From Calliopum simillimum (lineage: Eukaryota > Arthropoda > Insecta > Diptera > Lauxaniidae): a DNA stretch of 64,000 nucleotides. Shown here piece by piece: positions 54,843-64,000 of the stretch. Position numbers and translations under genes: made by a program. The stretch covers positions 50,463,061 to 50,527,060 of the forward strand of contig OX638369.1 of the NCBI GenBank assembly GCA_951812925.1, given 5' to 3'. Positions within the stretch are counted from its first letter, which is position 1; each line of letters begins with the position of its first letter. Below the pieces are notes generated by a model. The model saw only the letters and a program-made list of their open reading frames with translations. It was not told the DNA's origin and made no database searches.

Positions 54843-57800
54843 TGTAATGGGAGGTGAAGGAAGCGTGGCACGCTGGCGAATGAGAGCCCTGGCTTAAGCT
54901 CGCCGGAAAATGGTGGGACGTCTTCGCTTCCATGAACCGTTACATTTAAAAAAAATTTTAAAACGTGCCAAAAAAAAACTGTCAAAAACAAACCCCAATA
55001 ATAAAAGTGGTAGAAAACGCAAGCAGGGGGCTGCGCAAGAAATTGGAACATAAAACACTTAACCGTTGACAATAGATAGAACATGACATTTCCCTAGAGC
55101 ATCTGACTTTTTCAAATTAAATTTACTGGAGACACCAGATGACAATGGCTCTCCTCGGCGGCCCACCCCTTGACTTTACTGTCAACCTTCAGCATCCATG
55201 TTGCCGACACAAAAGTTAATGAATGCCCCTAATATACTAATCCGATTGACTGCAACTCACCTTAAACCATTATGAAAATATCTAGCAATCCATTTCAATT
55301 AAGCAGACGATTCAATTAAATTTTAAAGAAAACATTACAAATTTTATTAAGAAATTAAATGAAAGCTTAGTAAATCAATATGCTTATTGATACACTTACA
55401 ATCACACATAACTAAATAAGGGTAAGTATATTCATAAGTAAGTATGAGGTAAAGTAAGGAGTAAGGTAGGTAAGATTACTGGTAAGACATAGGTAAGTAT
55501 ATAAGGTAAGTATGTAAGGTAGGTATATAGCACTTAAGGTATTTATAATAACAAATTATTATTTTACTTTTCTTTAGCCTTTAATTTACAAATGACATTT
55601 TTAATATCTTTTAATTTCTTTTTTTTTTTTTTAGATTTTACTTTAACAATTCAATTTTCTTTTTTCTTCTTTTAGCAAAAAAAAACAAGTAATAATTATA
55701 ATATATATATATATAAGTAATATAAAATATTATAATTATGTTGTTTGTTTCACTATTTAATTCTAATATTTAATTTCTTTTTCTTTTTTTGTTTAATTTG
55801 TTTTCTTATAGATACTTTCTTTTGTAGTTACATATTTTTTTATATTTGTATTAGTTATTTTTAGGACAGGCAAAAAATAAACATTAAATACATAAGAAAC
55901 ATAAAACGTCAATAAATATTATACATATATAATACACACATAAGCCATTTGAATTTTATTTTAAATAAGCAAGTATGCATAGCAATATTAAATTTTTAGT
56001 TAAGGTTTTTCTTTCTTTACTGCATTTCTTTCTCAAAAATCTGTCTTTTTAATTTTGTTTTAAACCTACTACCTAAGAACTGGGCGCCAAGTTACTAACT
56101 GTAGTATTTTGTTTTTTTATTCAGAATTCAAAAAGAAAAAGAAACCCTTTACATAACAAAAAAAATCCTTAGTTTAAATTTCTATTATTTTTGAGCCTGC
56201 CTAATGTCTTCTTCTTTTCTTTTGTTTCTCTTATGATTATATTATAAGTTTTTAAACATTTAATTTCTAATTGAATCTGAAGCTTATCGCTTTTAAATCA
56301 AAAAAATACTGAATATTAAATTTTCTTTTCGAAACTCCCTAATCTAGGAAATTTCCTTTTTTTCTTATTTCTATCATTTCCTTTTTTTTCAACAATTCAA
56401 ATTCATATACTTATTTTATTATTTTTTCTATTTAATTAATCATATATTTTGTTTTTTTTTATTATATTTTTTTCTTTCTAGGTTTTAGGTTTTACTTGCG
56501 TGTTGTTGATGATCTTTGTTGCATAGTTGGTGAATGTTGAAACTTTGTAGTTGTTGTAGCTGTGTATTTTAGTAGTAGTAGTAATTATTTTTCGTTGTTG
56601 GTGATTTGTAGCTGTTAGTTTGTTGTCCTCACTGGTGTTCTGATATTCTATGTTTTGTAGCTGTTTCTACACCAAGATGTGTTGTCGTAATTGTAAAGTT
56701 TTGTCGTAGTTGGTGATTTGCAGCTTTTAGATTATTCTGTTGGTGTTTTGTAGCTCAAATTTTTGTCGTTATTGGTGACTTGTAGCTCTGTTGAAATTCG
56801 TCTTCGCTGGTGTGTATCATTCGTCGTCGTTGGTGTCTTGTAGCTACGTTGGATTTTATCTTCGCTGGTGTTTTGTAGCTCAGATTTTGTCGTTATTGGT
56901 GACTTGTTGCATTGTTGGAATTCGGTCTTCGTTGATGATTTGTAGCTGCGTCGAATTGGTGTTTTGTAGCTACGTTAAATTGGTGTTTTGTTGTACAGAT
57001 TTTTGTCGTAGTTGATGTAGCGTTGTCGTAGTTGTTTTTGAACACTTTATTTTTATATGGCCTTTTTAGTTTTAACGTTTTTCTTTTTTTTTCTTCTCTA
57101 TTTTTAGGTTTTTTCCATATATTTTTAGGTTTTTTCCATATATTTTTAGGTTTTTTTATATTTTTATTTTTCTTTTTTTTTTCAGTGCAAAATATATGGG
57201 ACACTTTTTGGCATAACACTTTTTTTTATATTTTCGTTTTTTTCTTCTAGCTCACTTGTTTTTCTGTTAGTACCCTTTTTTCTTTTTTATGTTATTCTGT
57301 TTCTGTGTTTTTACCGTAAAATTTATTTCGATTTTTATATTTTAGTTTTTTTTTTTTTTTAGAGTTACTTTTCGAGATTTTTTTGTTTCAAGTTACACAC
57401 ATAAAACTGTCTATTCTTTATAATTATGTATTTGAAGGATTTTGTGTTTCTATCACAATATATATATAGCTTTTTTAAGAAATTTAGGCCGACACGAAGT
57501 TGCTGTTAATATTATAAATAATTTTGCTTAGCGTAATGCGCAAATGAAACTATTAAGTATTGATTAATGTTGTCTGCAAACTAATGTAAAATACCGTCGA
57601 TATAGTTGAGTAAATATGTTTTTTTTTTTTAACTCGATGAAATTAAACTTTTTATTGTGCTTTACACGCAGACACGACTTTTCTTAACACGCGGCGGCTA
57701 CTGACCAAACTCGACTCTTGACGAGACCATGTTTCGTTGAATTTTTTGTTCTTTTTTTTTTTCTTTAAGTTGGCATCTTGCGTTTTGCTTTTATCGCCTG

Positions 57801-57984
57801 ATCCCAAACAAAAAAAAAGATGGCTGTCAATTTGCTATCCCGCGAAGTTCAAATCCTACTCGTTCCATGATCACTCTATTGTGAACCGTCCATCTCGCCC
57901 GATCTTACATCTGTCAACTTGGCCGCGTTCACACTGAACAATTTTAGTGCAGTAGTTGTCCAACTACTGCAGGTGTCCGCCACA
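54843..57984 (-). repeat. 5' LTR of the Ty3/gypsy element
   Basis: This LTR should hold the element's promoter, firing leftwards. It ends at 57984, 628 bp before the ATG of the P5A ATPase exon, and points away from it. No TATA box can be singled out in such AT-rich DNA. Confidence 0.9.
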
Positions 57985-57988
57985 AACT

Positions 57989-58612
57989 TTAAGTCTACTG
58001 GGAGAAATAACTCAAAAATTGTGTATTATTGCATGTAGCAATAATTTCACTTCATGTTAGATCAATAAATGTTTTTAGGACAAGCACATATAAAGTGTTC
58101 ACAAAAGTACAACAAATATTTCGTTATTCTGTGTCTTAAGTTATTTCTTTAATATTCGTCTATATTGCTTAACCTTTACATTTGCAATGATTTTTACACA
58201 AAAGCTAACTTTGCTTTAAGTCGTTGTGTCCACAGATATGTATTCCTAAACTCTTTTTTGAATAATTGAGGTGTACATTTGATGACAGTTTCTGATCAGT
58301 CAAAAAAGAAATCCCAAGTACATACATCTATTTCCACCTTATATCTATATATCAAAACAAAGGCAGCAATGTCCATTGGGGACATGAAAACATGAAAATC
58401 GTTTTAGGAAAGTTGTAGTTATGTACCATTTTTTTGAGTTTTGTAGCTACCCAATTAATATTAAATTATTGCTCTGGCAACACTGTCACTCAAGTTGGAT
58501 GTGGACGGAGTAAAGAAAAAACTTCGTCGGCTTTGCATAAATAGAAAATTTTAAATAATTATAATTTTAATAAATGTAAAGACAAGCAAGAAAAAAAAAA
58601 ATCAGATTGAGA
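57989..58612 (+). promoter_or_regulatory. Upstream region and probable 5' UTR of the P5A ATPase gene
   Basis: No coding sequence. This short stretch between the LTR target duplication and the ATG must hold what remains next to the gene of its proximal promoter. No core element can be fixed by eye. Confidence 0.4.
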
Positions 58613-58951
58613 ATGAGTAACAGTAAAAATAATACAGAAATATTGAATTCCTACGCAAAAGGGGCAAATATCAACAATGCTGAAATTCCTAAGAACAGTG
58701 GTGGCATTGTGGATGAACTGGTGGAGTATGTGACGCTGCATATAAGAAATCCAATTGCGCTAAGTGGTGTTGTTTTCCCTTTTGTTGGACTATATATGGC
58801 AGCATTTTATTTATGGATTTTTATATATGGTACCGATGAATATTACGAAGCTGGTCTAGTAGCAATTGGAGCCATAGTGTTTGTGCATATTTTGACTATG
58901 CTTTGTTGTTATTGGAGTGTTCATGTGCTGACGTTTTTAAATTGTCGCAAG
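58613..58951 (+). CDS. First coding exon of a P5A-type ATPase (ATP13A1-like, ER helix translocase)
   Basis: From ATG 58613 to the donor AAG/GTATGT there are 113 codons in phase 0. After a polar N-terminus (about 35 residues) comes DELVEYVTLHIRNP, then two hydrophobic helices at about residues 53-75 and 85-108. The second ends in the motif LCCYWSVHVLTF. The pair of N-terminal helices and the CCYWSVH motif are what I recall at the start of eukaryotic ATP13A1/Spf1 proteins, which remove misinserted transmembrane helices from the ER membrane. The catalytic domains would be in later exons beyond the window; the remaining 5 kb looks like intron filled with repeats. Assignment rests on this single exon. 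Confidence 0.65.
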
Positions 58952-59084
58952 GTATGTTACATTTTACATTAAAACGGTGTGTGTTTTTAAAAGTTTCTGC
59001 ATTTTTTAATCAACATTTGTCTACGACTGTTCTGGAGAGCTTATGTTTAGATTTTCGGTTCCAGTTTCCCTTAGGGCTCTTGAA

Positions 59085-59555
59085 TTACACAGTGCGACAA
59101 AAATCAAAAAATCGCTCAAAGTTGCAATTTTCAGCTGGATAATTATAAGAGTCTGTCTATACGGGGGGACTCGCGTACGCGAAAACTCAATTAGCGTACG
59201 CGAAAACTCAATTAGCGTACGCGAAATCCAGTGAAGTTTTTTCCCCCGGGACGCAGCTTCGTTACAACAGTAATTTTACATAAAAGTAGGGGTAAGTGGG
59301 CGGCCTGTGGCCGCAGCTCAGGATTTAAACCCGTCAAACATCCAACACCGGCTTCGCGGCGGCATTCGGCCGCGGATCAGTACATAAATTAATCAAATTC
59401 CCCGGGGGAAAAAACTTCACTGGATTTCGCGTACGCTAAATTGAGTTTTCGCGTACGCGAGTCCCCCCGTATAGACATTTCCTAATTATAATTATCCAGC
59501 TGAAAATTGCAACTTTTTGCCGCAAATTGGATTTTGAGCGATTGATTTTTTCGTA
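59085..59555. mobile_element. Foldback element with CGCGTACGCG repeats and the shared GC-rich core
   Basis: The arms mirror each other: AAAAAATCGCTCAAA, GTTGCAATTTTCAGCTGG, CTATACGGGGGGACTCGCG and GCGTACGCGAAAACTCAATT. The 21-bp GCGTACGC unit is tandem in the left arm. The centre (59265-59380) carries ACATAAAAGTAGGGGTAAGT and the GC-rich block (GGCGGCCTGTGGCCGC, CCGGCTTCGCGGCGGC, GGCCGCGGATC) that also occurs twice in the 17766-19107 element. Target duplication not found. Confidence 0.65.
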
Positions 59556-60150
59556 TGGAGATATAGCCATATGAGCGATTTTTCGATTTTTTCATATGGC
59601 TATAGCTCGGTAACGAGCCGAAAATATTGTTTTGATGACTTCAGCAATGTTGTAGCTATTGAATAGAAGAAAAAAAAATGCCGAACAAACTTAACTGAAA
59701 ATTATTCATCTAGTGCCTTAAAATCGCAAAAATGACCATAAAATCCTTATATGAGCCAACTTTGCAAAACGCTCTGGCAGAATTACTTGTTTCGGCGAGT
59801 ACTTCGACGCCTTATAACGGATTTTAGTTCACCGTCAATGACTTGAAAAATGTTGCACTGTGTTAATAACAATAACGATAAAAAGTATCGCTCGAACCTA
59901 CATAGATTCAGAGCTATAGCCATCGGAAGTTTGGGATATAGCTTTTATGAGGTCATGTTTTTTATTTTTCTATTAAAAATTTACTAATGATCCAATGGCA
60001 TATTAAATTAAAGAAAATAGATATGTCTTCTATATTTTGTTGCATAAACTATGGGTTAATAAGATTTGAGACTTTTTGCACTAATTTTGTAGCCTTTTAA
60101 AATATCTTTCATATGACACCAATATTTTTAAAACTCATCAAGGTCTTCAA
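59556..60150. repeat. Diverged relative of the GGTGTCATATGAAAG palindromic family
   Basis: ATAGCCATCGGAAGTTTGGGATATAG-like and CTTTCATATGACACCAATAT words match the inner arms of the elements at 14615-15495 and 40978-41413. The rest has decayed. It lies in the first intron of the P5A gene. Confidence 0.4.
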
Positions 60151-60281
60151 AACTAACTGATGAAGTGTTGCCAAAATGTGAGGAATTCCTTAAAAGCAGA
60201 GGAATTCAGAATCCGTTAGGCGAATTTTTTAACCAACGCGTTGCAACGTATTGTATAATTGATGATATTAACCATTAATGG

Positions 60282-60560
60282 GTTCACATATTACGTAACG
60301 CACCAAGGAGGAGTGGGGAGTCGGACGATCTGTTACGAAGTGTTATATGAGGTGGGGAGGGGTCATCATCTACGTAACGTAACGTAAATTTAATAGATTT
60401 AAGCGACAATAAATTCAAATTCCCAAAATTAAGATTTGTTACGTTACTAGAGGAGAGGGGGTTCTACGTTTTGTTATGTTGCGTTACGACCGGGGAGGGG
60501 GGGTCGAAATTGGTCGAAAATATGTAATTACGTAATATTTAAACGGCCCCTCATAAATGT
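60282..60560. repeat. MITE-like repeat with ATTACGTAA ends
   Basis: ACATATTACGTAACGCACC at the left and AATTACGTAATATTT followed by CGGCCCC at the right form loose inverted ends. The middle holds G-runs and several GTTACG/CGTAAC words. Similar elements are common in insect genomes. No coding capacity. Confidence 0.4.
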
Positions 60561-61038
60561 TAGCCTCAAGTATTTTCAGCAATATTTTTCAGTAGGAATC
60601 CACAAAATTCTTTTAACCCTTTTGGTGGCTTTCTATTAAACTTATGTTTATTAGAACAATATGAACCTCCGACATCATACTTGCGCTTTTCAGGATCCAT
60701 CAAAAATCACTGTGTATCTGTTAAACACAATGAGTGATCAATCGACGAAGATTTATTTTGAACTTACATCATATACTTTTGTCCTTAACAACTAAAAGTT
60801 TGTTTAAGGAGTGGTTTGAATTTATTGATATCAAACTGCAATCTTTGAATGGAAGGGCGCACGCATTGTTATTGGGTCTAAAACTTAAAAAGTTTGTTTT
60901 GCTACTAGATGGCTTTACTAATATATGTACTGATTTGTTGTCATTGAAAGCAATTGTATCTTAAAGAGCGTCAAAAATTCTATTAGATTCGATCTGTCAA
61001 AGTGAGCAGCAGTTGATATAAACAATTTTTTTTATTAC

Positions 61039-61143
61039 TTTTAAGAATTTTTAAGTGTTTTACTTAATGACATTTTATATATAGAAAATTGATTTTTTAA
61101 TTGAACTTTTAGTCATATATTTTGCAAAGATCGATTTACATAT
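61039..61143 (+). repeat. 105-bp direct repeat, copy without MITE (empty site)
   Basis: TTTTAAGAATTTTTAAGTG through GATCGATTTACATAT recurs at 61583-61625 plus 62262-62335, split there by the MITE. In this copy the insertion point reads TTTTATATATAGAAAA, the intact target. Confidence 0.75.
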
Positions 61144-61339
61144 AAATCTATCAATGCATTTTCTAACACATAATTATGACAAATCAAGGAACGGATTAAA
61201 AACACGGCTATAGTGACATATGTTTCGTCTTTCGCCACAAAGACTCATCAGACTATTTTTGTTGTAATTATAATTATATTTATTTCACTAAATTAATTAT
61301 AATTGAAAAATTGCAAGTTTGAAAACTTTTTGTGTTTTT

Positions 61340-61412
61340 GGCCTGGGCGGTAGTTGAACCAAGGAACTCGCGGTTGGTAGCAGAAGTCGTTACCACTGCA
61401 CCAGCCTTGCCC
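61340..61412 (-). pseudogene. tRNA-like sequence (SINE head or pseudogene)
   Basis: On the minus strand GGCTGGTGCAGTGGTAACG gives an A box, a plausible anticodon arm follows, and TTGGTTCAACT serves as B box. The downstream AAAACACAAAAAG tail fits a SINE. Acceptor pairing is poor. Confidence 0.45.
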
Positions 61413-61625
61413 GGCTGCGAAGCCGACTTTTGCCAGTTTTGTTTGTGTGTTAATACGTATTGATATATCATTATTGTTGTTTTTGTGTTATTTATTGATA
61501 TTTGGTATAGTTGTTCCTTTGGAACAAATTCAATACCGATTGCAGGTGTTTCCACCTTATCAGGGCGTGTTCTCCCAAATAATTTTAAGAATTTTTAAGT
61601 GTTTTACTTAATGACATTTTATATA

Positions 61626-62261
61626 TCGATACCTTAGAGCGCTATAGTCCTATCTCCATTTTTTCAATTGTTGGGAAATGCAAAAAGAAGATTTCAAACA
61701 GTGGTTATTTAGAATTGGCTGCTATTTTGATATAACGATACATGCAATATTTTTACCTATGGTATATTTTAACATAATTTAATGTTTTTAACCAATTTTA
61801 TTAATTTCTAACGAAATCCCAGCCAATTTATAGTATGTTATTACTTTTGCCCTAATATAGAATTCGACTACTATTCAAAAAACGACGTATTTAGTACATT
61901 TTTTTAAATTTTTTCCACTAAAATGTCGTAAAGAGTCATGAAACGCGTAGAAAACACGAAAAAACGATTTTTTTTTTTTTTTTTTTTTAATTTTTGGTTC
62001 CGACAAACAAGAGTAGAGCCTTTGTTTACTTAAATGTCGCAAAGAGTCATGAAACGCGAAGAAAAGGCGAAAAAACGAAGAATTTTTTTTTAAAAATGCG
62101 ACTTATTTGAATATTCAGTGGAGATAGGACAGTAGCGCTCTTGAAAAATTTGACATCACACAGTTTTCCACACGATAAAGAAGCCCACAATGATGCCATA
62201 ATTGCAAAAATCTCAAAATCGCAAAAAGTGGAGATAGGACTATAGCGCTCTAAGGTATCGA
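61626..62261. mobile_element. TA-inserting MITE, copy 2 (636 bp)
   Basis: It has the same ends and interior as the copy at 6693-7401, apart from small gaps (about 14 bp and 60 bp). Comparison with the empty repeat at 61039-61143 shows that exactly the element plus one TA was added. Non-coding. Confidence 0.8.
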
Positions 62262-62335
62262 TATAGAAAATTGATTTTTTAATTGAACTTTTAGTCATAT
62301 ATTTTGCAAAGATCGATTTACATATGGGGAAATCT

Positions 62336-63180
62336 CAGCAAGTGTGGACTTCGGTGTGAATAGGTCTCCGTTCTCCGAGTCAGCACCCGTTGCATTTCCC
62401 ATCCATTCCAACATGTCTGGGACACTTATTGGATGATGTTAAATACAAAAACATGCGTGTGCTACCGCCTGGAAGCTTTATTTTTTATTTTTTTTGCCGA
62501 AATTCGAGCAAAATCCACAAATTTTGAGTGTGAATTGAATAAGCCGCTTCCGTTATTGAGCCATAACTTTTGAGGCGGTTCAGCAAATTGTTTTGGGCTT
62601 TTAGTATCTTTAACATGAATGTTAAGACGTAAGAAAAACTGCATCTCGTTGATGTGCCTTAGGTAGAACACTAGATATGGGTCTTCAAAGTTGTGTGAAT
62701 GGTTTTTACCCAAAATCTGGTAATTTTCGATTTCTAACATGCTGCTCTGGGGGCGATTATTTTTTCGCAATATTCCTCATGAAATATGATTTTTTAATGT
62801 TATGACTAAAAGTTATGTCCAGATAAAAGGGTGTGCCACCACTGGTTCGGAGGTAACACACTTGAGAAGAAGCTCAAATGTCGATTTTTCATGCGAAAAT
62901 ACGTCTAAAAAAATGGTATTTTGAGGGGCACAAAAATCCGAGGGCACAAAATTGTCTCAAACCTTGCGAAAACATTAGACCTAGGGCCAATGAATATGTA
63001 AAAAAATCGCCCCTCAGAACATTCTTCAACAATGGCTAGTATGTAAAATTTTTTAAGGTTCATCTATATGTACAATGACTGTGTGTTAGTGTGAAGCATT
63101 ATTACTCAGGAACTACTAAGCCAATTCAGCTAAAATTTTGGGAATGAGTGTATCTCAGGTATGGAAATGTGTTGATGCTA
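62336..63180. other. Intron stretch, nothing recognised
   Basis: A minus-strand frame of about 100 codons (62462-62770) shows no domain and is not called. The rest is AT-rich spacer. Confidence 0.4.
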
Positions 63181-63185
63181 TACAC

Positions 63186-63560
63186 GAAGGTTTCCGAAGA
63201 TCACCCGAAGGCTTCATAGTCAAAACGAAGAATATCTGGGTACACTGGAGGGGAAATATCTATGGCAAACTTTCATCAAGTTTTAATTGATAATTTTCTG
63301 GGCCACCCAAAGTTTGCCGAAGGTCACCCGAAGGCTTGATAGTCAAAACGAAGAATACCTAGGTATGCGAGAAAGAAAAAATCGATGGCGAACTGTCAAA
63401 GAACTTTAACAGGTAGTTTTTTTAAAATACCCGAAGGTTCCCGAAGGCTTCGTACTCAAAACGAAGAATACGAGAAGGAAAAAATGCATGGCGAACTATC
63501 AAAAAACCTTAACTAATAGTTTTCTGTGACACCCGAAGATTTCCGAAGGTCACCCGACAT
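63186..63560. repeat. Minisatellite, about three units of 115 bp
   Basis: Units begin near 63188, 63312 and 63430, each with CCGAAGG, CACCCGAAGGCTT or a variant, AGTCAAAACGAAGAATA and ATGGCGAACT, and a fourth partial unit. They have diverged by point changes and small gaps. Confidence 0.6.
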
Positions 63561-63789
63561 GCCGACACTTAATTGCTCGTTGGAGGTCGGGTACCAACCG
63601 TAATAGTGACTTGAAGTTATTTGGTTTTACGCGCTTTTGAAGACTTTAAGAATCTATTTTTATGGTTACTGTGTATATATACTCATTATGACTTGACACC
63701 TAATGCCTGGTATCCTGATGGAAAAATTTTGAAAAATTCAACAAAGAATTGTAAAAAACGATCGAACAAGGTTATCAATAAGTGATGTT

Positions 63790-64000
63790 ATAGTGGAGTC
63801 AATAAAGACCTAAAACTGGCAAAATGAGGAAGTCCTCAAGGAAAGGTCCGATTTTGATGATTTTTTTTTTTTAATTTTGTTTTTTTTTTTTTTTTTAAAT
63901 TCAGAAACCTTTTGAAGCTGCATCGGAATTACATACTTGTTTAATATATTAAAAACTTTTTAAAAGATAAAAATAAGTTGGAAATAAAAAAAACAACAAC
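63790..64000 (+). repeat. Dispersed repeat, copy 2 (cut by the window end)
   Basis: Same order of blocks as 23454-23680 (ATAGTGGAGTCAATAAAG, GAAGTCCTCAAG, CCGATTTTGATGATTTT, T run, TCAGAAAC). Confidence 0.55.

Larger units (their letters stand above)
44368..57984 (-). mobile_element. Ty3/gypsy LTR retrotransposon, 13.6 kb, apparently complete
   Basis: Two 3142-bp LTRs (TGT...ACA) flank gag and pol on the minus strand. The duplicated target AACT (44364-44367 and 57985-57988) is the 4 bp usual for Ty3/gypsy. From right to left: 5' LTR, primer site, a 1-kb leader, gag, pol in the -1 frame, a 1.3-kb 3' untranslated part with no env, 3' LTR. Domain order protease-RT-RNaseH-integrase confirms the superfamily. 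The gag finger and RT style recall the mdg3/micropia/blastopia lineage, which is a judgement by eye. No break was noticed in either gene, and the LTRs differ by one noticed base, so the insertion is recent. Confidence 0.92.

Overview
The window looks like nuclear DNA of a dipteran insect, most likely a higher fly such as a tephritid. It is strongly AT-rich, its genes are split by introns with GT/AG borders, and it is packed with insect-type transposons (mariner, hAT, piggyBac, pogo-like and Harbinger-like MITEs, foldback elements, a Ty3/gypsy element). No bacterial or organellar features were seen. The species assignment is inference.

Host genes, left to right. (1) 190-4032, plus strand: the last three exons of a gene for a coiled-coil protein that enters from the left. 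(2) 22877-32503, plus strand: a complete four-exon short-chain dehydrogenase of the membrane-anchored retinol-dehydrogenase-like type (322 residues), with 5.0 kb and 3.6 kb introns full of transposon remains. (3) 38274-39721, minus strand: an array of six box C/D snoRNAs, each in its own small intron of an apparently non-coding host gene. A seventh relative lies alone at 32762-32833. All seven carry the same 10-nt guide complementary to 28S rRNA. (4) 58613-58951, plus strand: the first coding exon of a P5A-type ATPase (ATP13A1-like) whose remaining exons lie beyond the window. A possible orphan first exon is at 38019-38141.

Mobile DNA makes up much of the rest. The youngest element is a 13.6-kb Ty3/gypsy retrotransposon on the minus strand (44368-57984). 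It has 3142-bp LTRs differing at one noticed base, a 4-bp target duplication, a tRNA-Lys primer site, intact gag and pol, and a canonical GGGAAAC slippery site between them. Its insertion ends about 630 bp before the ATPase start codon. Older elements are nested: a TA-MITE inside a hAT element (6372-9835), a mariner inside a palindromic MITE inside intron 2 of the dehydrogenase gene, and a gutted piggyBac at a TTAA site inside one arm of a foldback element (32897-36228). A Helitron-like family occurs five times. Several long palindromic elements are present, two of which (17766-19107 and 59085-59555) share an unusual GC-rich core although their arms differ.

Long stretches between these features (9844-12368, 12856-14250, 19117-21240, 41414-42966) hold no gene that I can support.
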